The translations under genes were made by a program, and so were the position numbers. 64,000 nt of DNA from Hyphomonadaceae bacterium (GTDB taxonomy: Bacteria; Pseudomonadota; Alphaproteobacteria; Caulobacterales; Maricaulaceae): NCBI GenBank assembly GCA_014324115.1, contig JACOMS010000001.1, positions 1 to 64,000 on the forward strand. Direction: 5' to 3'. Under the pieces are notes generated by a model. It had not been told where the DNA came from and made no database searches. It saw only the letters and a list, made by a program, of their open reading frames with translations. This document shows positions 48,200 to 57,891 of the stretch, one piece after another. Within the stretch, counting starts at the first letter, position 1; each line of letters opens with the position of its first letter.

Positions 48200-49075
48200 T
48201 CAGGCCTGTTGGAGGCGTTTCAAAAGCGCACGGGCTTCCTCGCCGATTTCCGGATGGTCAATGGCGAAGGCGACATTGGCTTCAAAATAGCCATATTTCG
48301 ACCCGCAGTCATAATCCTGCCCGTCATACTTCAAAGCGTGGAAAGTCTGTTGTTTCATCAGGCGGGTCATGGCGTCTGTAAGTTGAATTTCTCCACTGGC
48401 CCCTGCGGCCTGGTCAGAGAGAAGCTTCATCACCTCGGGTTGTAGAATATAGCGCCCCGTGATTTTCAGGTTGGAAGGGGCCCTGTCAGTGGGCGGCTTC
48501 TCAACCATGGCGGACATTTCAACAAGATTGCCGTCGGCCCGTCCCTTCGGCGCAATCACGCCGTAGGACGAGATTCGCTCCATCGGCACTTCGTCCACGG
48601 CAACGATGTTACCGCCGACTCTCTCATAAGCCTCAACCATCTGCGCAAGGCAGCTTTTCTCGGCTTTTACGAGGACATCCGGCAACAAAATCGCGAATGG
48701 CTCATTCCCGATTACGTCACGGGCACACCAGATCGCATGTCCCAATCCCAGCGGGCTTTGCTGGCGCACAAAGCTGGTTGACCCGGCTTCGGGGAGTTCC
48801 GAGGTGATACGATCAAGAAGCCCGGTCTTATTCCTGTCGCGAAGTGTCGCCTCAAGCTCGTAGGCCCGGTCAAAATAATCCTCAATCGAGCCTTTATTTC
48901 GACCTGTAACAAAGACAATATGCTCAATCCCGGCTTCGCAGGCCTCATCAACCACATATTGCAGAGCGGGGCGATCAACCACCGGCATCATTTCTTTCGG
49001 GGTGGATTTTGTGGCCGGCAGGACGCGCGTGCCAAGTCCGGCAACAGGGAGTACAGCTTTACGGATTTTCTTCAT
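48200..49075 (-). CDS. galU: UTP-glucose-1-phosphate uridylyltransferase
   Basis: 291 residues. The nucleotide motif GTRVLPATKSTPKEMMPVVD, PALQYVVDEACEAGIEHIVF and GLGHAIWCARDVIG identify GalU. It makes UDP-glucose for glycans and envelope polymers. First gene of a two-gene unit with the AGE epimerase. Confidence 0.93.
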   Translation of the reverse strand: MKKIRKAVLPVAGLGTRVLPATKSTPKEMMPVVDRPALQYVVDEACEAGIEHIVFVTGRNKGSIEDYFDRAYELEATLRDRNKTGLLDRITSELPEAGSTSFVRQQSPLGLGHAIWCARDVIGNEPFAILLPDVLVKAEKSCLAQMVEAYERVGGNIVAVDEVPMERISSYGVIAPKGRADGNLVEMSAMVEKPPTDRAPSNLKITGRYILQPEVMKLLSDQAAGASGEIQLTDAMTRLMKQQTFHALKYDGQDYDCGSKYGYFEANVAFAIDHPEIGEEARALLKRLQQA

Positions 49076-49200
49076 CGTTTTTTCGGATGTATTCGACCTT
49101 AACGGGCTAGACTTGGACCGGTCACCACTCTCCGCTATTTTGCAGGTTTTGTAAAGGGTCAGGGGTTGGGTGGATGACTCTGACAGGTAATACCCGTCAA

Positions 49201-49380
49201 TTAGTTACGGCGAGCAACCTCTGAAACTGTCTTGAGGATCAGTTCCGCCTCGACTTTCTCCCGCGTGATGTAAACGCACTGCCAATCAATCAGCACCCGC
49301 TCCGGGAGCAAATTCATAAACAAAGTCCATGTAAGCCTCCGGTCCGGTGCCATTTCTGAAGCCGGTCACACTCCATATAA
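49201..49380 (-). mobile_element. Internally deleted IS5-type relic (mini-element)
   Basis: On the minus strand, sequence from 49380 matches the 5' flank and start of the 25-kb element (both have CGGCTTCAG/TGGCTTCAG, then GGAGGCTT and CATGGAC), continues to about 49290, and then joins directly to the 3' end of that transposase (TACATCACG and GAGAAAGTCGAGGCGGA). The join leaves a 38-residue frame 49201-49317 that starts MNLLPERVLIDW and ends YITREKVEAELILKTVSEVA plus RRN. About 0.8 kb is missing relative to the longer copy. Confidence 0.75.
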
Positions 49381-49598
49381 ACAGGAACAGAAAATTCCCA
49401 TCTCCGCGTTTTTGCAACGGTTTTGCCAACAGGCTTGCGCGGCGGTTTTATGTTCCATGAAAAAAAATCCATATATTTTGAAAATAGGTGTTGACCGCGC
49501 ACGCTGCATGTCCGATATGGCGACGGTCAGCGGCTTGAGTCGGCGAGGTTTGTGTTGCTGCGAACAGAAACATTATTCCATACAGTGAGGGAAACCTG
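49381..49598. other. Region upstream of the large lipoprotein gene
   Basis: 218 bp without a supported gene. GAGGG at 49586-49590 serves the lipoprotein ATG. Together with the relic at 49201-49380 and 125 bp to galU it fills the 523-bp gap. No clear promoter. Confidence 0.4.
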
Positions 49599-52500
49599 AT
49601 GAAAAAAGTAATTCGGAACATTATGGCGGCATCGGTTGCCGGTTTGGCCCTGGCCGCCTGTAGCGACAGTGACGACGACGTCGTTACGCCACCGCCTCCC
49701 CCGCCGCCTCCCCCGGCCGATACGGCTATGCCTGCGGTGAGCTTCAGTCCGGCGACGCTGACCGTAGATTCCGGCGGTACGGGGTCATCAACCCTCGCCG
49801 CGACGGATAATGTGGGTGTTACAACCGGACCCACGGTGACATGTGATCAGGGTACCTTTGCTGACGATACCTACACCGCGCCTGTGGTCAGTGCCGATAC
49901 CATGGCGACGTGTACCGCGACGGCTTCCGATGCTGCCAACAATGAAGGTACCGGCACGCTCACAATTTCCATCACCAGGGAAATGACAGCGCCGGTTGTC
50001 GCCTTCAGCCCGGATGCCCTTGTTGACGTGGCCTCCGGCGCGACGGTGGAATTGACAGTCACCGCCATGGATGATGTGGATGGTGACCTCGTCCCCGAGG
50101 TGACGTGTAAGTACGGTTCCTTTGACAGTGATAACAACACCTACACTGCGCCTGTGTTAAGTGCTGATACCGATGATGTGACGTGTACCGCGACGGCAAC
50201 TGACGCGGCCGGCAATGCAGGCACCGCCACAATCACGATTTCCGTTGCCGCGGAAACAGAACCGCCGGTTATCACCTTCACTCCTGCGACTCTTGACGTG
50301 GCCTCCGGCGCGACGGGTATGTCAACCCTCGCTGCGACGGATAATCTGGATGATACGGTCGCCCCCGAGGTGACGTGTGATGCGGGTTCTTTTGCCGACA
50401 ACACTTACACCGCGCCTGTGGTCAGTGTGGATACCGAGGCAACGTGTACCGCGATGGCAACTGACGCGGCCGGGAATGAAGGCGAAGCCGAACTCACAAT
50501 TTCCGTCGCCAGGGAGATGACAGCGCCGGAAGTCGCCTTCGAACCGAACAGTGTTCCCGTGCAATCCGGCGAGACGGTTTCGGTGACACTCACCGCGACG
50601 GATGATGTGGATGGTACGGTTGTCCCCACGGTGACGTGTACGAACGGTTCGTTTGATGTGGATGCCGGTACCTACACCGCACCTGACCTCAGTGCTGTTA
50701 CCACGGCGACGTGTACCGCGACGGCCACTGACGCGGCCGGGAATGAAAGCGCCGCCGCCACGCTCTCGGTTATCATTGCCGCGGAAACAACACCGCCGGT
50801 TATCACCTTCAGCCGGGATACTCTCGGCAGTGTGGCCTCCGGCGCGACGGCGGCGTTGACAGTCACCGCGACGGATAATGTGGATGGTGAGCTCGTCCCC
50901 GTGGTGACGTGTGATGCGGGTTCCTTTAATCTGGAGACCAACACCTACACTGCGCCTGTCGTCAGTGTGGATACCGAGGTGACCTGTACCGCGACGGCAA
51001 CTGACGCGGTCGGCAATGAAGGCACCGGGACACTCACATTTACTGTCGCCGCGGAAACGACGCAACCGGTCGTCACCTTCGAAGAACCGGTCCTTGTCCT
51101 GGCTTCCGGTGGAACGGATGTGTCGGTGGTCACGGTAACGGATAATGTGGATGGTATGATCGTCCCCGTGGTGACGTGTGATGGGGGCGGTTCCTTTAAC
51201 GTGGAGACCAACACCTACACCGCACCTGACCTCAGTGCCGATTCCACGTTGACGTGTACCGCGACGGCAACTGACGCGGCCGGCAATGCAGGCACCGCCA
51301 CGCTTAGAATTACCGTTGCCAGGGAACTGGTACGGCCGGTTGTATCCTTCGCCCCGGCGACCCTTGAAGTGGCCTCCGGCGCGACGGCTACGTCAATCCT
51401 TGCAGTGCAGGATAATGTGTCTATTGTTCCGGGAAGCGCCGCTGTGACGTGTGATCGGGGTCGCGTTGAACGGAGTGACTTTAGTCCGGATCCGGATAAC
51501 GATAATCCGGATGTCGAAGCCTACGTCGCCACCATCACCTACAGCGCGCCCGTATTGAGTGCTGATGCCATGGCCACGTGTACCGCGACGGTTTCTGATG
51601 GTGCCGGGAATACGGGCACCGGAACGCTCGCGATTTCCATCGCCAGGGAGACAGAGCCGCCGACGGTCACTTTCAGCCCGGATACCCTGACTGTGGATTC
51701 GGGCGGGGCGGTTGTGTCAACCCTCACCGCGATGGATAATCTGGATAGTGTGGTCGTCCCCGTGGTGACGTGTACGGATGGCGGTTCCTTTGCGAACGGC
51801 ACCTATACCGCACCTCTCGTCAATGCTGATACGGAGGTGACGTGTACCGCGACGGCGACTGACGCGGCCGGGAATGAGGGCACCGCCACACTCACAGTTT
51901 CCGTCGCCAGGGAAACAATGCCGCCGGTTATCACCTTCAGCCCGGACCTCCTTGAGGTGCTGTCGGGCATGACGGTGGAGAATGTGACGGTCACGGCGAG
52001 AGACCCTGACGGCACGGAGGATGGTGACAAGGGGGTTGTGGAAACAGGAGCGGGCCGCCTCACGGTGGAATGTGATCAGGAGGGTTTCCTCAACACCAAT
52101 ACCAACACCTACACAGCGCCTGTCGTCAATGCTCCTACCACGGCGACGTGTACGGCGACGGTAACTGATCTTGCCGGGAATGAGGGCACAGCCACACTCA
52201 CAGTTCTCATCACGCTGACCTCTCCTCCCACTCCTCCCACTCCTCCCTCTCCCGACTCCTATGTTCGGAACATTTCTCCAGATCCGGTGTATTTCTTTGT
52301 CAGGGGTAGCGTGGTCTCCTCTGGTTTTTACGACGAGTTGAGACCAGGACAGACCTTGACCCCGGTGCAGGTCAGTGCGAGTAGAGATGATCTTGTGCTG
52401 ATCCGTGGTGCTGATGGGGCGGTTGCTCCCCCGCAGGTTGAGTGCACCAATGGCGGCAGGTTTCGGGGAACCACTTTTATTGCGCCGAGAGTCACTGAAA

Positions 52501-55268
52501 CCACATACAGTGTCTGTACTGCGACGACTCCCGCAATTGGCGGTGTTTCCCGTGAGGCTACGCTTGTATTTGAGATCACTCCCGCCCCACGGACGCCAAC
52601 CTGCCCCGCCGGCTTTAGTAGAAATGCCGACTTGTCAGGAGAATTGTCAGATATAAATGATCCGAAGGTGGTCTGCACAATCAGGGCACCCGGGGGTGTG
52701 CTGACTGGAACAACGGAGCTTAGGTATATTGAGGGTGTTGTTTATGAGCTGGACGGCCGTGTTGACGTGGGCGCAGCGGATGCCGATAGCGCTACTTGCG
52801 CAGGCGTGACGTCGGCCAGGCTGGTTATCCGGCCCGGTGTCACGGTTGTGGCTGATCAAAGGCGGGACCTTCTGGTCGTGAACCGCTGTCACCGGATTGA
52901 AGCTGTGGGAACGCAGGACCGTCCGATCCGCTTCTGGTCGAACGGGTCCGACACATGGGGCGGTATTGTTATCCTGGGTAATGCCGGGATCGGTGTCTGT
53001 AATGTTGAGGATGCAACCCCTGGAACTGCCGGATGTCAGAATGCTGTCAGTGGCGTAACCGCAGCCGCAGGGGGAGCGTTGTGGTATGGCGGTGCCGGTG
53101 AGATGTCCAACAGCGGGATGCTTCAGTATGTGACCGTAAGCGGGGCCACGGGTCGTTTCGATAGGCGTAACGAGCAAGACGAGGCTGTTTCCTTCACCCC
53201 GGGCGGCGTTATATTCGCCGGTGTCGGTAACGGTACGACGGTGGACCGCATGCAGGTTGAACTCGAATGGAGTGGCGATAACGCCTCCAACGTCGCGGGT
53301 ATGACGCTCCTCGGTGGGAATGTAAACATGAGTCGCGTTGTTCTCGCGGGGACCAGCAGTTCATACGAATACCTTGACGCAGAGGACAACATGACTAGAA
53401 CTGGTGCATATCTGGACATACGCAACGGTTACAGTGGTCGGATTCAGCGTCTGTTGATTGACGGGAGGGGCTCTTCGCAGGGCCAGTCCATCAGGGTCAA
53501 CGCTTCCAATCCTGTCATCCGTAACTTCACCTTGGTGGAAGACGCCCGTGACAATACTCGCTGGATTGGTGGGGTAGGTACGTACCGGGACGGTGTTGTG
53601 ATCAACACCTCCACGGATGGTGGCGACGCTTGTGTGGGGGGACCGGAAGAAGCCACGCTTGTCATCAGCTCCGTGCATTTTTACTGCAATAATATGACTC
53701 CGCCAAGTATACTGACTGAGCGAGATGTGACTACTGGTATTGCTAACGGCGTCAATGGTAATGTTGTTAGTAGCACCATTCCGGACTTTGTAGACCCCCC
53801 CTCTCCGTACGCGGTATTCCTCCCGGTTCCGGAGACCATCAGTGTTTCCGCTGGTCGTTACCCTGGTGCTTTCAATCCGGACACGGAAACGCTGACCGGG
53901 AACTGGACGACCGGTTGGGTGCGGTCATCGGGGACGAATTATCTGTCGCCGCGGATTGAGTGCCCGATGGGTACCAGTGAAGCCCCTTATGATATTTTCG
54001 ACCACAATGTCTGTGTGGTCAGCGCTACTTCCGTCCGTTCTAATTCTGGAGTCAACGAAATCAGCGACGCGGATGCTCTTGTGCGACTGACCCGCGGTAA
54101 TCTGTACCGTCTTGACGGTCGTGTCGACATCGGTGTTGATGGCGGCGATACAGCTGAGCTTGTCATCGAACCGGGTGTTACAGTCTTCGGTCGCAACAAT
54201 ACGGATTACCTTGTGGTGAATGGCGGCTCTACAATCACAGCCAATGGTACGGCAGCCAACCCGATCATCTTTACGTCTGAAGAGGACGTCACAGGTGCCC
54301 GGGGTGGTCGCGATACGGCCGCCGGTGACTGGGGCGGTCTGGTCATTCTGGGCTCTGCGCCCATCACCAACTGTGATCTTGATGGCGTAACTCCCCGCAC
54401 TGTCGGCTGCCAAAGCAGTATCTATGCGTCTGGTTACGGCGGCGGTGACGTTGACGACGATTCGGGTTCCTTAAGCTATGTCCAGGTCAGGTATGCCGGT
54501 TTTGGACCTTTCGACAGCGGTATCACCTTGGCCGGTGTCGGTAGGGGTACGACGGTTAAGAGCGTTCAGGTTCACAACACCGAAGGGAACGGTATCCGCT
54601 ACCTTGGCGGTACAGTGGACCCGGAGCGGATTGTTTTAACCGGTAATACCGGCCGGCAGCTTCACATTGACGGTGGTTATCTGGGCGGTATTCAACGCCT
54701 TGTCGGTGTTCAGAACGGGGTCGGGGTCGGCGGTATAGAGGTCGGCGGCAATCTCTCCAATCCGTATATCGCTAACTTCACTCTCGTCGGTACGGGCGAC
54801 GAAGGTCCCGGTATCCGCGTGCGCGATGGTGCAATCGGAACCTGGCTGAATGGTGTTGTCACCAGTGATGGCGCCTGCCTTGACTATCAGCCGACAGCCG
54901 GTGACGGTATTGAGGGCCTTGAATCGAGGTCTGATCCGGAGTTCTGGTCTGTGCTGTTTGACTGTGCAGGCGGGCTGTTGACGCCGGGCAGTGACAGAAC
55001 AACGGCTCTGGCCGCTGTTAATTCCGCCAGTGCCAATAATGAGACCGAGGAGGCCAACACCCTTGTCAACGGGTTTTTCAGAGGCAGGGCCGAGAGGGGA
55101 GTTCGTGCAACTCCGATTCCGCTTCCTCCCCCGCCTGCAAACGCTCCTGCTTCTCCTCCTGACGCAGCTTTGGAGGGAGGACTTGACTACATCGGTGCTG
55201 TCGAGAATGCCTCTGATACCTGGTGGCAGGGATGGACGTATGGTCTGGAAAATTCAGACTCTGAATAA
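49599..55268 (+). CDS. Giant lipoprotein with about ten HYR/Ig-like repeats and two beta-helix-like modules
   Basis: 1889 residues. A lipoprotein signal ends in the lipobox LAAC (Cys21), followed by Ser and a nine-proline run. From about residue 45 to 875 come nine repeats of 85-105 residues with a VTFSP start, VASG turn, ATDNVDG loop and CTATATDAAGNEGT end, each with two cysteines; a tenth is degenerate. A PPTPPTPPSP spacer and two long C-terminal modules follow, each with the markers GRVDVG/GRVDIG, RPGVTV/EPGVTV, DLLVVN/DYLVVN and WGGIVILG/WGGLVILG; a right-handed beta-helix is plausible. It ends DYIGAVENASDTWWQGWTYG. Likely surface-exposed; ligand unknown. Minus-strand ORFs across it are shadows. 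Confidence 0.85.
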   Translation: MKKVIRNIMAASVAGLALAACSDSDDDVVTPPPPPPPPPADTAMPAVSFSPATLTVDSGGTGSSTLAATDNVGVTTGPTVTCDQGTFADDTYTAPVVSADTMATCTATASDAANNEGTGTLTISITREMTAPVVAFSPDALVDVASGATVELTVTAMDDVDGDLVPEVTCKYGSFDSDNNTYTAPVLSADTDDVTCTATATDAAGNAGTATITISVAAETEPPVITFTPATLDVASGATGMSTLAATDNLDDTVAPEVTCDAGSFADNTYTAPVVSVDTEATCTAMATDAAGNEGEAELTISVAREMTAPEVAFEPNSVPVQSGETVSVTLTATDDVDGTVVPTVTCTNGSFDVDAGTYTAPDLSAVTTATCTATATDAAGNESAAATLSVIIAAETTPPVITFSRDTLGSVASGATAALTVTATDNVDGELVPVVTCDAGSFNLETNTYTAPVVSVDTEVTCTATATDAVGNEGTGTLTFTVAAETTQPVVTFEEPVLVLASGGTDVSVVTVTDNVDGMIVPVVTCDGGGSFNVETNTYTAPDLSADSTLTCTATATDAAGNAGTATLRITVARELVRPVVSFAPATLEVASGATATSILAVQDNVSIVPGSAAVTCDRGRVERSDFSPDPDNDNPDVEAYVATITYSAPVLSADAMATCTATVSDGAGNTGTGTLAISIARETEPPTVTFSPDTLTVDSGGAVVSTLTAMDNLDSVVVPVVTCTDGGSFANGTYTAPLVNADTEVTCTATATDAAGNEGTATLTVSVARETMPPVITFSPDLLEVLSGMTVENVTVTARDPDGTEDGDKGVVETGAGRLTVECDQEGFLNTNTNTYTAPVVNAPTTATCTATVTDLAGNEGTATLTVLITLTSPPTPPTPPSPDSYVRNISPDPVYFFVRGSVVSSGFYDELRPGQTLTPVQVSASRDDLVLIRGADGAVAPPQVECTNGGRFRGTTFIAPRVTETTYSVCTATTPAIGGVSREATLVFEITPAPRTPTCPAGFSRNADLSGELSDINDPKVVCTIRAPGGVLTGTTELRYIEGVVYELDGRVDVGAADADSATCAGVTSARLVIRPGVTVVADQRRDLLVVNRCHRIEAVGTQDRPIRFWSNGSDTWGGIVILGNAGIGVCNVEDATPGTAGCQNAVSGVTAAAGGALWYGGAGEMSNSGMLQYVTVSGATGRFDRRNEQDEAVSFTPGGVIFAGVGNGTTVDRMQVELEWSGDNASNVAGMTLLGGNVNMSRVVLAGTSSSYEYLDAEDNMTRTGAYLDIRNGYSGRIQRLLIDGRGSSQGQSIRVNASNPVIRNFTLVEDARDNTRWIGGVGTYRDGVVINTSTDGGDACVGGPEEATLVISSVHFYCNNMTPPSILTERDVTTGIANGVNGNVVSSTIPDFVDPPSPYAVFLPVPETISVSAGRYPGAFNPDTETLTGNWTTGWVRSSGTNYLSPRIECPMGTSEAPYDIFDHNVCVVSATSVRSNSGVNEISDADALVRLTRGNLYRLDGRVDIGVDGGDTAELVIEPGVTVFGRNNTDYLVVNGGSTITANGTAANPIIFTSEEDVTGARGGRDTAAGDWGGLVILGSAPITNCDLDGVTPRTVGCQSSIYASGYGGGDVDDDSGSLSYVQVRYAGFGPFDSGITLAGVGRGTTVKSVQVHNTEGNGIRYLGGTVDPERIVLTGNTGRQLHIDGGYLGGIQRLVGVQNGVGVGGIEVGGNLSNPYIANFTLVGTGDEGPGIRVRDGAIGTWLNGVVTSDGACLDYQPTAGDGIEGLESRSDPEFWSVLFDCAGGLLTPGSDRTTALAAVNSASANNETEEANTLVNGFFRGRAERGVRATPIPLPPPPANAPASPPDAALEGGLDYIGAVENASDTWWQGWTYGLENSDSE
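49731..52221 (+). repeat. HYR/Ig-like repeat array
   Basis: Roughly 265-bp coding repeats with recurrent words such as ACCGCGACGGATAATGTG and CCGCGACGGCAACTGACGC. High DNA similarity between units makes recombination-driven copy-number change likely. It is not a CRISPR array: units are long, coding and not spaced by unique spacers. Confidence 0.9.
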
Positions 55269-55813
55269 CCCTGATCACATCAACACACGCAGGGCCGCGC
55301 AAACTGCGCGGCCCTGTCGTTTTAGCTCCTACAAATCTGAATAAAACGTCGCCCCGTATCAGCCTCGACAGGGCATCGGCCCCGGCAGGCCGACCGGAGG
55401 AAGACCGGGTACACAGCAACCCCTCCCTCCAAACGGGACATAAACGGTCGTTTTCCGAACAAAAACCCAAACACAGGCCCCGATGCGGAACGTTGAGGAT
55501 ATATGCTGCGTGCCCGGCGTGGGTGTCTGCAGCCCGCGCACCGGTTGTCCGGACAAGGCCGGAACCCGCCGCGTCATCCCGTTGCCTCATCCCCTTGCGT
55601 TCGGGGCCTCACCCAAGGGCACGTGTGAATTCCCGTATGTATGTTTTGTGACAAAAAAGACCCATTTTCGTCATGAAAAAATCAGAATTCCGACATCCAA
55701 AAATAAAAATTCTGTCACAACTCTCTGTCACAAGAACGGCCAAATCAGGCGGGAAAGACGAGCCCCTCGTCCTGTTCGCCAAAACAGATCGTTCCTGTTG
55801 ATGGAGGAAACCC
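55269..55813. promoter_or_regulatory. 545-bp intergenic region with terminator and palindromic motifs
   Basis: After the terminator (55290-55324) no supported gene is seen. Close to the next gene are TTTTGTGACAAAA (55644-55656, containing the 11-bp palindrome-like TTTGTGACAAA) and two copies of its half-site complement TGTCACAA (55713-55720, 55726-55733). AT-rich sequence around 55675-55720 could hold the promoter of the second lipoprotein gene. Confidence 0.45.
55290..55324 (+). terminator. Rho-independent terminator after the giant lipoprotein gene
   Basis: CAGGGCCGCGC (55290-55300) and GCGCGGCCCTG (55306-55316) form a perfect 11-bp stem with a 5-base loop, followed by TCGTTTTA. It lies 22 bp after the stop. 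Confidence 0.85.
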
Positions 55814-57805
55814 GTGAGACCAACTCTCCGCCACATGGCGTCAGCATCAGCTGTCGGCCTGGCCTTGGCCGCCTGCAGCCAGGGCAGTGAAATCATATCA
55901 CCGGGTCTGACCGAAGTTACACGGGATACGATCCGCCCCGCAGTGAGCTTCAGTCCGGCGGTTATTACCGTAAATTCGGCCTCCACGGGTGTATCAACAC
56001 TTACCGCGACGGATAATGTGGGTGTCACGGGCGGGCCTGACGTGACATGCACGCGGGGGTCTTTTGCGGGCAACACCTACACCGCCCCCGCAGTCAGTGT
56101 TAATACGGATATTGTGTGCACCGCGACGGCAACTGACGCGGCCGGGAATGCAGGCAGCGCCACACTCACGGTGTCCATCATCGCCCCGGACGAAACGGCC
56201 CCTGTTGTATCCTTCAATCCTGTGTCACTCACCCTGCCGTCCGGCGACACCGGAATGTCACAGGTTTCGGCAACCGACGCCGTTGACGGTGCGGTGACGC
56301 CGACCGTGTCCTGCACCAATGGCGGCAGCTATAACGTCGGTACAGGTGTGTTTACGGCGCCGACGGTCCCTGACAGCACAACCAGTGTGTGTACCGCGAC
56401 AGCCACAGATTCAGAAGGCAACTCCGGTTCAGGTACGCTGACGGTCAACATCACATCCGCCACGGCGGCATCCTGCCCCGGGGATGGTGCGGGCTCTGCA
56501 CTGGGTGAGCAGACACTCTGCAGTGTGCCACTCGGCAACCTTTCGGAATTCAGGGGTGTTTTGACCCAATCGGCAACGATTCCCTTTGTGGAGGGTGTTG
56601 TCTATGAATTGAGCGGTCGTCTTGACGTCGGCCGGGATGGCGGCAGTACCTGCGCGGATGTGACACCGGTTGTGCTGACCATAGAGCCCGGTGTCACGAT
56701 TGCCGGTGATGCGGGCTCGGACTATCTGGTTGTCAACCGCTGTCACCGGATTGAAGCTTCGGGGACGCGGGAGGCTCCGATCATGTTCACCAGCCGGAAT
56801 GACATTGCCGGGGCCGGTGCACGCGAAAACGCCATCGGTGAATGGGGCGGTGTTGTTATTCTCGGCAATGCCCCGATTAATCGCTGTAATGTTCCGGGTC
56901 GAACCGGCGGAACAACCGGATGTGAAAACATCATTGAAGGCGTGACTGAGCCGGATGCGCTGTATGGCGGTGCCGACGGGAATTCCAATAGCGGGACCCT
57001 TCGATATGTGACTGTGCGCCATGCCGGTAATGAAGTTGCAACAGACGTTGAGCTGAACGGCATCACCTTCGGTGGTGTCGGTGACGGCACAACGGTTGCG
57101 TACATTCAGGTTCACAACAGTTCTGACGATGGTATGGAATTCTTCGGTGGGACTGTAGACGCGCGTTACGTCGTTCTTACAGGTAACGACGACGAGCAAC
57201 TGGACACAGACAGCGGTTATCAGGGCAGCATTCAATATGTTATCGGTCTTCAGCGCGGCGGCGACACGTCTGACAACAGTATTGAGGCCAGTTCTGTTGC
57301 ACCGGGCGTAACACCGGCGTCCGATGCGACCATTGCCAACTTCACGCTCATCGGTGCGGGCAACACGGACAGTCACGGTATCCGCGTCAACTCGGGCACA
57401 ATCGGAACATACCTGAATGGTGTGTTGACTGACGGAAATGCCTGTCTTGACTATGAGGACGACGCCGGGGACGGTATTGAGGGCTTCACGGCGGGGTCTG
57501 ATCCGGCATTCCGGTCTGTGCTGTTTGACTGTGCAGGCGGGGTTTTGACAACAGATACGGATGATGACGCTGATCCGGTAACCGGCCAGGCCGCCGTTGA
57601 CGCCGATGCAAACAATGTGACTGACGTAGACAACACGCTTGACGGGTTCGTCAACGGCACGGTCGAGGCTGCCGTGATTGCCGCCGCGGTTCCCCAAGGC
57701 AACACCTTCCTTGAGAGTGTTGATTACATCGGTGCTGTCAGGGATGCGTCCGATACCTGGTGGCAGGGCTGGACATGCGGTCTGGAAACCTCCGATCCCT
57801 GTTGA
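55814..57805 (+). CDS. Lipoprotein paralogue with two HYR repeats and one beta-helix-like module
   Basis: 663 residues, GTG start with GGAGG six bases upstream. The lipobox LAAC again places the cysteine at residue 21. Two HYR/Ig-like repeats (residues 36-215) precede a single C-terminal module with GRLDVG, IEPGVTIAGD, DYLVVNRCHRIEASGT, WGGVVILGNAPINRC and the closing VDYIGAVRDASDTWWQGWTC. It matches both the repeats and the second module of the giant protein, so one arose from the other. It lies 86 bp before the TonB receptor gene, with only a decayed terminator between, so cotranscription is likely. Confidence 0.85.
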   Translation: MRPTLRHMASASAVGLALAACSQGSEIISPGLTEVTRDTIRPAVSFSPAVITVNSASTGVSTLTATDNVGVTGGPDVTCTRGSFAGNTYTAPAVSVNTDIVCTATATDAAGNAGSATLTVSIIAPDETAPVVSFNPVSLTLPSGDTGMSQVSATDAVDGAVTPTVSCTNGGSYNVGTGVFTAPTVPDSTTSVCTATATDSEGNSGSGTLTVNITSATAASCPGDGAGSALGEQTLCSVPLGNLSEFRGVLTQSATIPFVEGVVYELSGRLDVGRDGGSTCADVTPVVLTIEPGVTIAGDAGSDYLVVNRCHRIEASGTREAPIMFTSRNDIAGAGARENAIGEWGGVVILGNAPINRCNVPGRTGGTTGCENIIEGVTEPDALYGGADGNSNSGTLRYVTVRHAGNEVATDVELNGITFGGVGDGTTVAYIQVHNSSDDGMEFFGGTVDARYVVLTGNDDEQLDTDSGYQGSIQYVIGLQRGGDTSDNSIEASSVAPGVTPASDATIANFTLIGAGNTDSHGIRVNSGTIGTYLNGVLTDGNACLDYEDDAGDGIEGFTAGSDPAFRSVLFDCAGGVLTTDTDDDADPVTGQAAVDADANNVTDVDNTLDGFVNGTVEAAVIAAAVPQGNTFLESVDYIGAVRDASDTWWQGWTCGLETSDPC

Positions 57806-57821
57806 TCACATATGACTGGAG

Positions 57822-57852
57822 CGGGCCGCGCACGGGTGCGACCCCGTCGTTT
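57822..57852 (+). terminator. Decayed copy of the upstream terminator
   Basis: CGGGCCGCGCACGGGTGCGA then CCCCGTCGTTT aligns with the 55290 terminator (GGGCCGCGC, GCG, CCC, TCGTTT) but the stem is interrupted: CGCA/TGCG and GGG/CCC with an asymmetric internal loop. It probably permits readthrough into the receptor gene. Confidence 0.45.
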
Positions 57853-57891
57853 CAAATCCTGTCGGCACAGACATGACCCGGGGTTTTATCC

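Noticed and set aside
50322-51065. Minus-strand ORF of 247 residues with apparent internal repeats
   Set aside because: The repetition mirrors the HYR coding repeats on the plus strand; no signal or domain of its own.
49731-52221. Possible CRISPR-like repetitive array
   Set aside because: Units are about 265 bp, coding, and lack unique spacers; no cas genes.
56429-57697. 422-residue minus-strand ORF
   Set aside because: Antisense to the second lipoprotein; composition is the reverse reading of its repetitive module.
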